Shown: positions 1-5,973, numbered from the stretch's first letter. The stretch: DNA of 9,340 nt from Candidatus Peregrinibacteria bacterium (GCA_030638845.1 DAOWDW010000006.1:1-9340); one strand, 5' to 3'. Notes: generated from the letters alone by a model not told the origin. A program made the numbers and translations.

Positions 1-357
1 AGATCTATCTAGTCCTGCACTCGCGGTCATAATAGATCCTTCCTCCAGTCCTTCTGGTTTTAGTTCTGTAAGAATTGCCCGATTATCATTATTTATTATT
101 TTTCCTCCCATTCTTTCTGTTTCATTGAGTACTGCTTGGTACATGCGTTCATCTCTATTGTGTTCCTTTGCCCATTTTCTTGCGTAGTCTGAAACATTAA
201 CTTTATTTAAATCAATAATATCTCCATTATATATTGCAACAATCTTTGAAGAAATAATTAAAATATCACCCGGTTGAAACTTTGCAGATTCAATAATTAT
301 TGATGGCAAATTATCATTTTCTTTGAGGCGGCCAGTGTGAATAGGAATAAGATTCAT
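1..357 (-). CDS. CofE-like F420-0:gamma-glutamyl ligase family protein, partial (3' end outside window)
   Basis: The reverse strand reads open from an ATG at 357 to the window edge, giving 119 residues without a stop. The N-terminal layout matches the F420-0:L-glutamate ligase (CofE/FbiB) domain: a short beta strand (MNLIPIHTG), a stretch like the family's 'EGDDL' segment (KENDNLPSIII), then FQPGDILIISSKIVA, matching the family's 'GDVLVVxxKxVSKAEGR' strand. The visible part ends with ASAGLDRS, corresponding to the family's 'NAGxDxSN' motif. In archaea and actinobacteria CofE adds glutamate to F420-0 using GTP. No F420 pathway genes are visible here, so the real substrate is unknown. The gene starts 5 nt after the stop of the upstream membrane protein gene, so the two are probably co-transcribed. 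No Shine-Dalgarno site precedes the ATG; translational coupling is likely. The family call is fairly sure; the substrate is not. Confidence 0.78.
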   Translation of the reverse strand, partial: MNLIPIHTGRLKENDNLPSIIIESAKFQPGDILIISSKIVAIYNGDIIDLNKVNVSDYARKWAKEHNRDERMYQAVLNETERMGGKIINNDNRAILTELKPEGLEEGSIMTASAGLDRS

Positions 358-362
358 ATTTG

Positions 363-866
363 CTACCAAAGTTTATGTGGTTCATCTTCTATTAGAAAGA
401 TATCATTTAATATTTCTTCTGTTTCCATGTTTATAGATATAAGAGAAAGTTTGAGTGGAGCGTTTTTTGAATTATGCAAAATAAAACTTTTTGGAATATC
501 TGTAACATTGAATAGCAACCTTACACTGGGTGGAATATTCCATTCAAAAGCAAATTTGTTTGGTTGATTTGTATTTAATTCACTTGTTGCCATTCCACGA
601 ATTTCTTGTAGTGCCCAGTTTTTTGGTAAGACAATTGAAATAGGTTCATTTCCATCATTTATAAATACTGCAATTCCAGAATTCTTTTTTGTGCTGTATT
701 CCAAGCGCAATGATGCAGAGTTAATATGTAATACAGACATGCTTTGCATGGTCTTCTCATTAATATTTGCAATTGGCAAAAGATGCTTTGCATTCCAGCC
801 ACCAATAACTAATACAACAAGTGCAGATAGAGCGAGAAGAAGGTGAAGGCGAGAGGAGAGATGCAT
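363..866 (-). CDS. Hypothetical membrane-anchored extracytoplasmic protein (167 aa)
   Basis: I do not recognise the family. Residues 7-23 form one strongly hydrophobic segment (LHLLLALSALVVLVIGG) after a short N-terminus containing Arg6. This indicates a signal anchor or uncleaved signal peptide, with the remaining ~140 residues outside the membrane. No lipobox is present. The exported part is rich in beta-type alternation with few charged clusters, which could be a small beta-sandwich domain, but no catalytic motif is visible. The start at 866 is supported by an extended -10 promoter ending 9 nt upstream, so the transcript would begin almost at the ATG. It is the first gene of a leftward operon with the CofE-like gene, 5 nt downstream. 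It could be a cell-surface partner of that enzyme, but only the neighbourhood suggests this. Confidence 0.75.
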   Translation of the reverse strand: MHLSSRLHLLLALSALVVLVIGGWNAKHLLPIANINEKTMQSMSVLHINSASLRLEYSTKKNSGIAVFINDGNEPISIVLPKNWALQEIRGMATSELNTNQPNKFAFEWNIPPSVRLLFNVTDIPKSFILHNSKNAPLKLSLISINMETEEILNDIFLIEDEPHKLW

Positions 867-875
867 TAGGGGAAT

Positions 876-884
876 AGTATAGCA
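876..884 (-). promoter_or_regulatory. Extended -10 promoter of the leftward operon
   Basis: The reverse strand reads TGCTATACT, a TGn extension plus a five-of-six match to TATAAT. The hexamer ends 9 nt before the ATG at 866, so a start 6-8 nt downstream of the -10 would leave a leader of only a few nucleotides. No good -35 hexamer is seen 16-18 bp upstream, where a pyrimidine-rich repeat tract lies. The same 9-mer occurs at 1044-1052 on the other strand. Confidence 0.65.
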
Positions 885-930
885 AGTGAAAGAAGTGGAG
901 TAAGTGAAATAAATGAAAAAAGAAGCTGAG
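884..930 (+). repeat. Purine-rich 9-nt quasi-tandem repeat tract (copy 1)
   Basis: Successive 9-nt units read AAGTGAAAG, AAGTGGAGT, AAGTGAAAT and AAATGAAAA, followed by AAGAAGCTG. The units are degenerate but in register. The tract lies directly upstream of the leftward promoter, occupying its -35 region and beyond. A related tract ending in the same AAGAAGCTGA words lies at 1740-1790. It is too short and degenerate for CRISPR and is not coding on either strand in any convincing way. Confidence 0.5.
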
Positions 931-1023
931 GAGTCTAAAGAAGCTTTTAAAAGATTTAATTAATAATTTCGAGATTTGGATTTCGGATTTTCTCAAATTA
1001 TTATAAATATTGATCAAATTTAT

Positions 1024-1052
1024 TTGTTCAATTACCTCGTTCATGCTATACT
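1024..1052 (+). promoter_or_regulatory. Promoter of the zinc-ribbon/lipoprotein pair
   Basis: TTGTTC at 1024-1029 is a partial -35. A 17-bp spacer leads to TATACT at 1047-1052, with an extended TGC immediately before it (1044-1046). The -10 ends 11 nt before the ATG at 1064, so the expected transcript has a leader of about 4-5 nt. This supports starting the gene at 1064, because an ATG at 1010 would lie upstream of the promoter. Confidence 0.7.
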
Positions 1053-1063
1053 TACAGGTACAA

Positions 1064-1438
1064 ATGAATCTAGATCCTCACACACTAAAGCAAATACTAG
1101 AGCGCATTCATAGCCAAATGCGATGCCCACAATGCAGTAGGCAGGTGGACGTAAATCTTTCGGATATTAAAGTTGTTTCAGATGGAGCAATGCTTTTAGA
1201 ACTTAAGTGTGAAGATTGTAATGCTTATGTTGTATTACAGGCTTCTTTAAAAGGAATAGAAGATGCTTTAGGACAGCCTTACGATGAAGATGAAACTGCA
1301 AATAAATCAACTACTCTTGGAATTGGTAAGGACGATTTAAAACAAATTAAAATGTCGCTAGAAAATGCTGGAGGAAGTTTTGAATCACTTTTCGAAAGTA
1401 ATGAGGTTGTACAGAGTGAATCTGATATTCAAAAGTAG
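1064..1438 (+). CDS. Small zinc-ribbon protein of unknown function (124 aa)
   Basis: The protein has two CxxC pairs, CPQC (Cys21, Cys24) and CEDC (Cys49, Cys52), separated by 24 residues. This is the spacing of a single four-cysteine zinc ribbon. A short helix (residues 4-18) precedes it, and an acidic, Ser/Glu-rich tail (residues 70-124) follows. There is no signal peptide or membrane segment, so it is probably cytoplasmic. Zinc ribbons of this kind bind nucleic acid or protein; nothing here identifies the partner. An in-frame ATG at 1010 would add 18 residues, but it lies upstream of the promoter at 1024-1052, so 1064 is preferred. The TAG stop is one base before the ATG of the lipoprotein gene, indicating one operon with translational coupling. 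I do not recognise a named family. Confidence 0.75.
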   Translation: MNLDPHTLKQILERIHSQMRCPQCSRQVDVNLSDIKVVSDGAMLLELKCEDCNAYVVLQASLKGIEDALGQPYDEDETANKSTTLGIGKDDLKQIKMSLENAGGSFESLFESNEVVQSESDIQK

Positions 1439-1439
1439 A

Positions 1440-1745
1440 ATGAAAAGCTTAAACAAGCTCGCGGCTTCAAAGTGGAAGATGGTTTTTGTTGTTTCAATTT
1501 TTCTTACTGGATGTTCTTCTAATTTAGAAAGTAGCTTAACTGGTTCTGGAATAAGTCTTTCGGTTTCTGGTGCCGTTAAAGCAATTGGTGCAAGTGTACA
1601 AAAAGTTTCGGATATAAAAGATGAAGTTGTAGATACTGTTAAAGATACCAAAAAAAATATTGATGACAGAGTAGATAAAATTCAAAAAGGAGTAGATATG
1701 ATAAAAGAAGGGAAGGAGCTTATTAAGGAAGGAACGGGAAAATAA
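1440..1745 (+). CDS. Small predicted lipoprotein (101 aa)
   Basis: The N-terminus is a lipoprotein signal peptide: a basic region (MKSLNKLAASKWK), a hydrophobic core (residues 14-22, MVFVVSIFL) and a lipobox LTGC with the lipidated cysteine at residue 25. The mature protein of about 77 residues begins CSSNLESS, has a Gly/Ser-rich stretch to about residue 45, then a charged Lys/Asp/Glu region with V/I spacing (residues ~50-98) that looks like an amphipathic helix or coiled coil. The ATG at 1440 is preferred over an in-frame ATG at 1365 because it places the signal peptide at the N-terminus and follows the preceding TAG by a single base. No family recognised; likely anchored on the outer face of the membrane. 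Its pairing with a cytoplasmic zinc-ribbon protein has no obvious explanation. Confidence 0.72.
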   Translation: MKSLNKLAASKWKMVFVVSIFLTGCSSNLESSLTGSGISLSVSGAVKAIGASVQKVSDIKDEVVDTVKDTKKNIDDRVDKIQKGVDMIKEGKELIKEGTGK

Positions 1746-1790
1746 AGGAAATTAAAGAAATGCGAAAATAAAGAAGCTGAAGAAGCTATA
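1740..1790 (+). repeat. Purine-rich 9-nt quasi-tandem repeat tract (copy 2)
   Basis: Units AAATAAAGG, AAATTAAAG and AAATGCGAA run in a 9-nt register across the lipoprotein stop codon. They are followed by AATAAAGAAGCTGAAGAAGC, which repeats the words that end the tract at 884-930. Copy 2 is more degenerate than copy 1. It sits at the 3' end of its gene, whereas copy 1 sits at the 5' side of the divergent operon. Confidence 0.4.
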
Positions 1791-1811
1791 AATATTTAAT
1801 ATATACTAGGA

Positions 1812-1828
1812 GCGCGATGCCTTCGCGC
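1812..1828. repeat. GC-rich intergenic hairpin
   Basis: GCGCGA (1812-1817) pairs perfectly with TCGCGC (1823-1828) across a 5-nt loop. It stands out as GC-rich in AT-rich DNA. No T-run follows, so it is a poor intrinsic terminator, though it lies 67 bp after the lipoprotein stop and could protect the 3' end. TAC and GTA outside the stem suggest a decayed copy of a longer palindrome like the one at 5906-5937. Confidence 0.5.
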
Positions 1829-1879
1829 GTGTAAGATCAGAATAAAAAGAATTAAGGAAAAGATTGGATTTAATAAATA

Positions 1880-1908
1880 TTGAAAAATACTTGTGCTTTA
1901 TTTATCAA
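1880..1908 (+). promoter_or_regulatory. rpoC: Possible rpoC promoter (weak)
   Basis: TTGAAA (1880-1885) is a five-of-six -35 match, and TATCAA (1903-1908) follows after 17 bp. An overlapping alternative is an extended -10-like TGCTTTATT at 1894-1902. Other AT-rich candidates occur at 1787-1792 and 1802-1807, so the exact promoter is uncertain. Any of these would put the terminator-like hairpin at 1933-1985 inside the rpoC leader. Confidence 0.3.
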
Positions 1909-1932
1909 TTAAGTAGAGTTTTCACGAAATCG

Positions 1933-1985
1933 CCGAAGCGCAACCACCTAGGTTAGACTACTAGGCAGGAACGCTACGGTTTTTT
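1933..1985 (+). terminator. Intrinsic-terminator-like nested hairpin before rpoC
   Basis: CCGAAGCG (1933-1940) pairs with CGCTACGG (1972-1979) with one A-A mismatch and is followed at once by six T (1980-1985). Inside it, CCTAG (1947-1951) pairs with CTAGG (1961-1965) around a 9-nt loop. The structure ends only 22 nt before the rpoC ATG and nearly 190 nt after the upstream stop. It is therefore either a late terminator of the lipoprotein operon or an attenuator in the rpoC leader. Confidence 0.5.
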
Positions 1986-2007
1986 ATATGCATTCTCCTT
2001 TCATATT

Positions 2008-4404
2008 ATGCCTTCAGATAATAAGCCACATGCAGCAGCTACAGATTCTTTCGATGCCGTTGCAGTTTCTGTTGCCAGTGCGGATGACATTCTTTCTTGG
2101 TCACGCGGAGAGGTAGCAAAGCCAGAAACAGTTAATTACCGTACACAAAGAGCAGAACCAGATGGTCTTTTCTGTGAGCGTATTTTTGGACCAACAAAAA
2201 ACTTTCAATGTTTTTGTGGAAAGTATAAAGGTGTTAGATACAGTGGTGTAATTTGTGAGAAATGTGGAGTAGAAGTAACTAGAAGTATAGTGAGAAGAGA
2301 GCGTATGGGGCACATAAACCTTGCTGTTCCAGTAACGCATATTTGGTTTTTGCGTTCTACACCTTCTCGTATTGGTCTTCTTTTAGACCTTCCAGTTAAA
2401 ACTCTAGAGCAAATTGTGTACTTTGCTGCATACGTTGTAATATCTGTAGATACAGATTTTCGTGAAGAGGCTGTTAAAGAAATAAATGTAGCCATGGATG
2501 CAAGAAAAAAGCAAATAAAAGTAGAATATGAAGAGGCTAAAAAGCAATTACAAGAGAGTAAAGCAACAAGAGCTCAATTAGATGCTTTAGATGAAGAGTA
2601 TGCAAATAAAGTGACTACACTTAAGCAAAATCACAAAGAAGCTATAGATGATCTTCAAAACTTAGCAACGGGTAGTGTTCTTTCAGAACTAAAATTTCGT
2701 GAAATGAACATGAAATTTGGTCATGTATTTAGAGCGGGCACAGGAGCAGAATCACTCAAAGAAATTATTCACAATTTGGTTTTGCCAGATTTATTTGACC
2801 AATTGCAAAAAGATAGAGAGCAGAGTAGTGGTCAAAAACTTAAGAAGATTATGAAAAGAATGAAACTAGTAAGTTCTTTAATGAAAGCAAAAATAGAACC
2901 AGATTGGATGATACTTGAAAGGCTTCTTATTCTTCCTCCAGATTTACGTCCTATGGTTCAATTAGATGGAGGACGTTTTGCGGCATCTGACCTAAATGAC
3001 TTATATAGAAGAGTTATAAATAGAAATAATCGTTTAAAGAAACTTATGAGTATAGGAGCTCCAGAAGTTATTTGTAGAAACGAAAAACGAATGCTTCAAG
3101 AGGCTGTAGATACTCTTCTTAACAATTCTGCTCGCGCTGGAAAAACACTGTTTACAGCAGGAGATAGAAGAAAACTTCGAAGTCTTTCAGATATGCTTAA
3201 AGGAAAACAAGGTAGATTCCGTCAAAATCTTCTTGGTAAACGTGTGGACTATTCTGGACGTAGTGTAATTGTTGTAGGTCCTTCACTTCGTCTAAATCAA
3301 TGTGGACTTCCTAAAGAAATGGCTATGAAGCTATTTAAGCCATTTGTTATTGGTCGTATTATAAGAGATGAGTTGGCACACAATGTAAAAGGTGCGGAAA
3401 GATTGGTACAAGATGGTGCAAGAGAAGTTTGGGATATACTAGAAGAAGTAATTCAAGATAAATTTGTTCTTCTAAATCGTGCACCAACTCTTCACAGACT
3501 TGGAATTCAGGCATTTAATCCAAAGCTTATAGAAGGTTTTGCTATCCAGCTTCACCCTCTTGTATGTGCAGCATTTAATGCAGACTTTGATGGAGATCAG
3601 ATGGCAGGTCATGTTCCTCTTTCAGAGAAAGCTCAAAAAGAAGCAAAGACTTTAATGTCTGCTGCTACAAATCTACTTAAGCCTTCTGCTGGTGATCCTG
3701 TTATTAATCCTACTCAGGATATGATTTTAGGATGCTACTTCTTAACACATGTTCATGATGGAAAGGAGGGGCATGGTATGACATTTAGTAATCCAGAGGA
3801 GGCAATACTGGCTTATGAGCATAGAGTTATAGATTTGCAGGCAAAGATTAACGTTAGAATGAAAAATGATAATAGTAAGAGTGAAATAATAGAAACATCT
3901 GTTGGAAGACTATTATTCAATGAAATTCTTCCAGTGGAGCTAAATTACGTTAATGAATCGCTTAGGAAAAAAGATCTTTCAAATCTAATTGCAATGAGTA
4001 TGGAACTTTCAGGCACTCAAGAAACAGTAGATTTGGCAGATAGAATGAAAGATTTGGGATTTAAATATGCAACTATTTCTGGTATTTCCATTGGAGCAGA
4101 CGATATGGTAATTCCTAAAGAGAGAGCAGAAATTTTAGAAGTGGCTAATGAAAAAGTAGGAACTATAAATAATTTCTACACCGAAGGTCTTATGACTGCA
4201 GACGAAAGATATAGTCATGCTATTCGTGTTTGGGCACAGGCCAAAAATGACATTAGTGTAAAAATGGTCGACAGTTTTCAGAAGGAAGAAGAAAATGATA
4301 TTACTTATCTTATTAGCTCTGGAGCACGTGGAAACTGGGGTCAGGTAACTCAGCTAGATGGTATGAAAAGAAATTTTACACATCCACCTGTAAGAACTAT
4401 TTAA
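2008..4404 (+). CDS. rpoC: RNA polymerase beta' subunit, N-terminal part, ending at an in-frame stop
   Basis: This 798-residue reading frame is the N-terminal part of beta'. Visible are the conserved N-terminus (WSRGEVAKPETVNYRT), the first zinc site (Cys68, Cys70, Cys83, Cys86), the lid/rudder core around GRFRQNLLGKRVDYSGRSV, the catalytic NADFDGDQ motif at residues 524-531 with its three Mg-binding aspartates, and the F-loop region SGARGNWGQVTQLDGM. Residues ~155-225 form a charged, probably coiled-coil insertion that makes the catalytic motif about 66 residues later than in E. coli. The frame ends at TAA 4402-4404 with ...PPVRTI, exactly where other beta' proteins continue with Glu. The next codons in the same frame continue the family (LPIQSN...). 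No Shine-Dalgarno site precedes the ATG; the leader is pyrimidine-rich, with CTCCTTTC at 1995-2002. rpoB is not directly upstream, which is unusual. Confidence 0.93.
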   Translation: MPSDNKPHAAATDSFDAVAVSVASADDILSWSRGEVAKPETVNYRTQRAEPDGLFCERIFGPTKNFQCFCGKYKGVRYSGVICEKCGVEVTRSIVRRERMGHINLAVPVTHIWFLRSTPSRIGLLLDLPVKTLEQIVYFAAYVVISVDTDFREEAVKEINVAMDARKKQIKVEYEEAKKQLQESKATRAQLDALDEEYANKVTTLKQNHKEAIDDLQNLATGSVLSELKFREMNMKFGHVFRAGTGAESLKEIIHNLVLPDLFDQLQKDREQSSGQKLKKIMKRMKLVSSLMKAKIEPDWMILERLLILPPDLRPMVQLDGGRFAASDLNDLYRRVINRNNRLKKLMSIGAPEVICRNEKRMLQEAVDTLLNNSARAGKTLFTAGDRRKLRSLSDMLKGKQGRFRQNLLGKRVDYSGRSVIVVGPSLRLNQCGLPKEMAMKLFKPFVIGRIIRDELAHNVKGAERLVQDGAREVWDILEEVIQDKFVLLNRAPTLHRLGIQAFNPKLIEGFAIQLHPLVCAAFNADFDGDQMAGHVPLSEKAQKEAKTLMSAATNLLKPSAGDPVINPTQDMILGCYFLTHVHDGKEGHGMTFSNPEEAILAYEHRVIDLQAKINVRMKNDNSKSEIIETSVGRLLFNEILPVELNYVNESLRKKDLSNLIAMSMELSGTQETVDLADRMKDLGFKYATISGISIGADDMVIPKERAEILEVANEKVGTINNFYTEGLMTADERYSHAIRVWAQAKNDISVKMVDSFQKEEENDITYLISSGARGNWGQVTQLDGMKRNFTHPPVRTI
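4402..4404 (+). other. rpoC: In-frame TAA interrupting rpoC at a conserved Glu codon
   Basis: Reading straight through without a frame change gives ...VRTI-stop-LPIQSNLKSGFSVLEYF. Other beta' proteins have Glu-(L/T)-P-I at this point (about Glu756 in E. coli numbering, from memory), so a single G-to-T change of GAA explains the TAA. TAA ends rpsL, rpsG and the lipoprotein gene here, so it is not globally reassigned. The next base is C, generally a weak termination context. Confidence 0.9.
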
Positions 4405-4443
4405 CTTCCTATCCAGTCTAATTTAAAAAGTGGATTCTCTGTT

Positions 4444-5892
4444 TTGGAGTACTTTATTGCAACGCATGGAGGACGAAAAGGAAAATCGGATACTGCTCTT
4501 AAGACTGCAGAAGCTGGATACCTAACACGTCGTTTGGTAGATGCTGTACAAGATATAATTATTCGAGAAGAAGATTGTGGATCTAAAGATTCACATGTTA
4601 TTACAATGAGAGAATCTAAAGAAATTGGCGAAGCATTTGAAAACCGAATAAATGGAAGAACCTTAAGCGAAGACTTAAAAGTTAAAGGAAAAGTTATTGC
4701 AAAACGTAATGATGAGATAGATAGAAATCTTCTTAGGCTTATAGAAGAACACAAAATAGAAGATATGCCTGTTCGTTCTATAATGACATGTAAAACTAGA
4801 AGAGGTATTTGCCAAAAATGTTATGGTCGTGATCTTGGAGATAATGAAAAAGTAAAGATGGGAACTCCAGTTGGAATTATTGCCGCTCAGTCTATTGGAG
4901 AACCAGGAACACAGTTAACTATGAGAACGTTCCACATGGGAGGTGTAGCAGAAGGAGCAGATATTACTCAGGGCTTAACAAGAGTAGAAGAGTTGTTTGA
5001 AGCTAGAAATCCTAAAACACCTGCGGTACTTTGCGATATTGCTGGAAAAATAAAAATTTCAAGAGCAAATAACAAAACAGTTGTAAATGTTCATGCTGAA
5101 GAAAAAGGAAAAGATGAATACCGTATTCCTGGAGGGTTTGAAATTGTTGTTAAGAAAGGAGACGTAGTTAAGGAAAGAACAGTACTTGCCGCGTCATCTA
5201 CAGATAAAAGTACGGTAAAAGCAAAGGTTACAGGAAAAATTACTTCCGTGGATGATAGAGTAGTAATTGTTAAGCATGATGAGTTACAAGAGCGTACATA
5301 TGAATTTGCTCATAGAGAAACTCTTCTAATTAAGAATAATGATTCTATTGTTGTTGGAGAACCACTAAATGTTGGGCACTTCAATTTACAAGAACTTCTT
5401 ATGAAGAAGGGTATTTACAATGTTCAAAATTATGTAATTCATGAAGTACAGCATATTTATGCTTCTCAAGGACAAACAATTAACGACAAACACTTAGAAA
5501 TAATTGTACGAAAAATGTTCTCTAAAGTTAGAATTATAGATGCAGGAAATACAAACTTGCTCCCAGGAGAAACAGCAGATATTTCGGATGTTGAATACGA
5601 AAATGAACAAATGCTAATACGTATGAAGAGAAAGAAATGTAGAGTAGCAACTTACGAGCCACTTCTTCTTGGAATTACTAGAGTTGCCCTTGCTACAGAT
5701 TCTTGGCTTGCTGGTGCTTCTTTCCAAGAGACTATTCGCGTTCTTGTAGAAGCTGCTACAACCAGAAGAGTAGATAATCTTCAAGATCTTAAGTCTAACG
5801 TTATTATTGGTCGACTTATTCCAACAGGAGAAATATACAGAGACAGGTTTGTTGGGAAAGATGGAAAAGAAATAAAAGAAAAGAAAAAATAG
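4444..5892 (+). CDS. rpoC: RNA polymerase beta' subunit, C-terminal part (bridge helix, trigger loop)
   Basis: This is the continuation of rpoC in the same frame after the TAA at 4402-4404; family similarity begins at 4405. Counting from the TTG at 4444, it contains the bridge helix (residues ~8-35, HGGRKGKSDTALKTAEAGY), the second zinc site (Cys45, Cys116, Cys123, Cys126), and the trigger loop around SIGEPGTQLTMRTFHMGG (~150-167). The conserved C-terminus follows, including GASFQETIRVL. All expected elements are intact and no further stops occur, so this half is under constraint or the interruption is very recent. If translated separately, TTG 4444 is the first usual start codon; the first in-frame ATG (4606) would already have lost the bridge helix. 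A weak GTGGA lies about 10 nt before the TTG. Alternatively the full 1294-codon gene is read as one product through the stop, or the stop is a sequence error. Confidence 0.88.
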   Translation: MEYFIATHGGRKGKSDTALKTAEAGYLTRRLVDAVQDIIIREEDCGSKDSHVITMRESKEIGEAFENRINGRTLSEDLKVKGKVIAKRNDEIDRNLLRLIEEHKIEDMPVRSIMTCKTRRGICQKCYGRDLGDNEKVKMGTPVGIIAAQSIGEPGTQLTMRTFHMGGVAEGADITQGLTRVEELFEARNPKTPAVLCDIAGKIKISRANNKTVVNVHAEEKGKDEYRIPGGFEIVVKKGDVVKERTVLAASSTDKSTVKAKVTGKITSVDDRVVIVKHDELQERTYEFAHRETLLIKNNDSIVVGEPLNVGHFNLQELLMKKGIYNVQNYVIHEVQHIYASQGQTINDKHLEIIVRKMFSKVRIIDAGNTNLLPGETADISDVEYENEQMLIRMKRKKCRVATYEPLLLGITRVALATDSWLAGASFQETIRVLVEAATTRRVDNLQDLKSNVIIGRLIPTGEIYRDRFVGKDGKEIKEKKK

Positions 5893-5905
5893 AAATGAGG
5901 TATGT

Positions 5906-5937
5906 CTGTAGAGGCGCAAAATTTTGCGCCTCTACAG
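5906..5937. terminator. Perfect 32-bp palindrome after rpoC, possible terminator or REP-like element
   Basis: The arm CTGTAGAGGCGCAAAA (5906-5921) is followed without a spacer by its exact reverse complement (5922-5937). In RNA the central AAAATTTT would form the tip of a GC-rich stem. It begins 14 nt after the rpoC stop and ends just before the promoter of the next gene. No T-run follows, so termination is plausible but not certain. The GTAGAGGCGC / GCGCCTCTAC ends resemble dispersed palindromes I recall from other bacterial genomes; I could not check this. Confidence 0.7.
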
Positions 5938-5958
5938 CTTCCATATGCCTTATATTTC

Positions 5959-5967
5959 TGCTATAAT
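5959..5967 (+). promoter_or_regulatory. Extended -10 promoter giving a leaderless transcript
   Basis: TGCTATAAT combines a TGn extension with a perfect TATAAT at 5962-5967. The ATG at 5974 starts 7 nt past the last base of the -10, which is where transcription normally begins, so the mRNA is predicted to start at the A of the ATG. A -35 at the right distance (5939-5944, TTCCAT) is weak, as expected for an extended -10 promoter. Confidence 0.75.
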
Positions 5968-5973
5968 AGCTAG

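Noticed and set aside
363..567. Forward ORF at 337-567 and other antisense ORFs within rpoC, rpsL, rpsG
   Set aside because: These are shadows in other frames of well supported genes, with no start signals or family similarity.
884..930. CRISPR array
   Set aside because: The 9-nt units are contiguous without spacers and are too short; no cas genes are seen.
760..1044. 94-residue reverse-strand ORF over the divergent region
   Set aside because: It covers promoters and the purine repeat tract in antisense, giving low-complexity Phe/Leu/His sequence, and overlaps the better supported membrane protein gene.
1010..1063. Upstream ATG for the zinc-ribbon gene
   Set aside because: It precedes the -35/-10 promoter at 1024-1052, so it would not be on the transcript; 1064 is preferred.
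1365..1439. Upstream ATG for the lipoprotein gene
   Set aside because: It lies within the zinc-ribbon gene and would bury the signal peptide 25 residues inside the protein.
1931..1985. tRNA gene or known riboswitch before rpoC
   Set aside because: The stems do not make a cloverleaf and no anticodon or T-loop is present; I recognise no riboswitch core. A terminator-like hairpin is the simplest description.
4380..4444. Programmed frameshift or intein/intron in rpoC
   Set aside because: Both halves are in the same frame with no missing or extra residues, and there is no inserted sequence; only one codon differs.
2008..5892. Global reassignment of TAA to an amino acid
   Set aside because: TAA ends rpsL and rpsG exactly at the family C-termini, and the lipoprotein gene too; it is internal only once, in rpoC.
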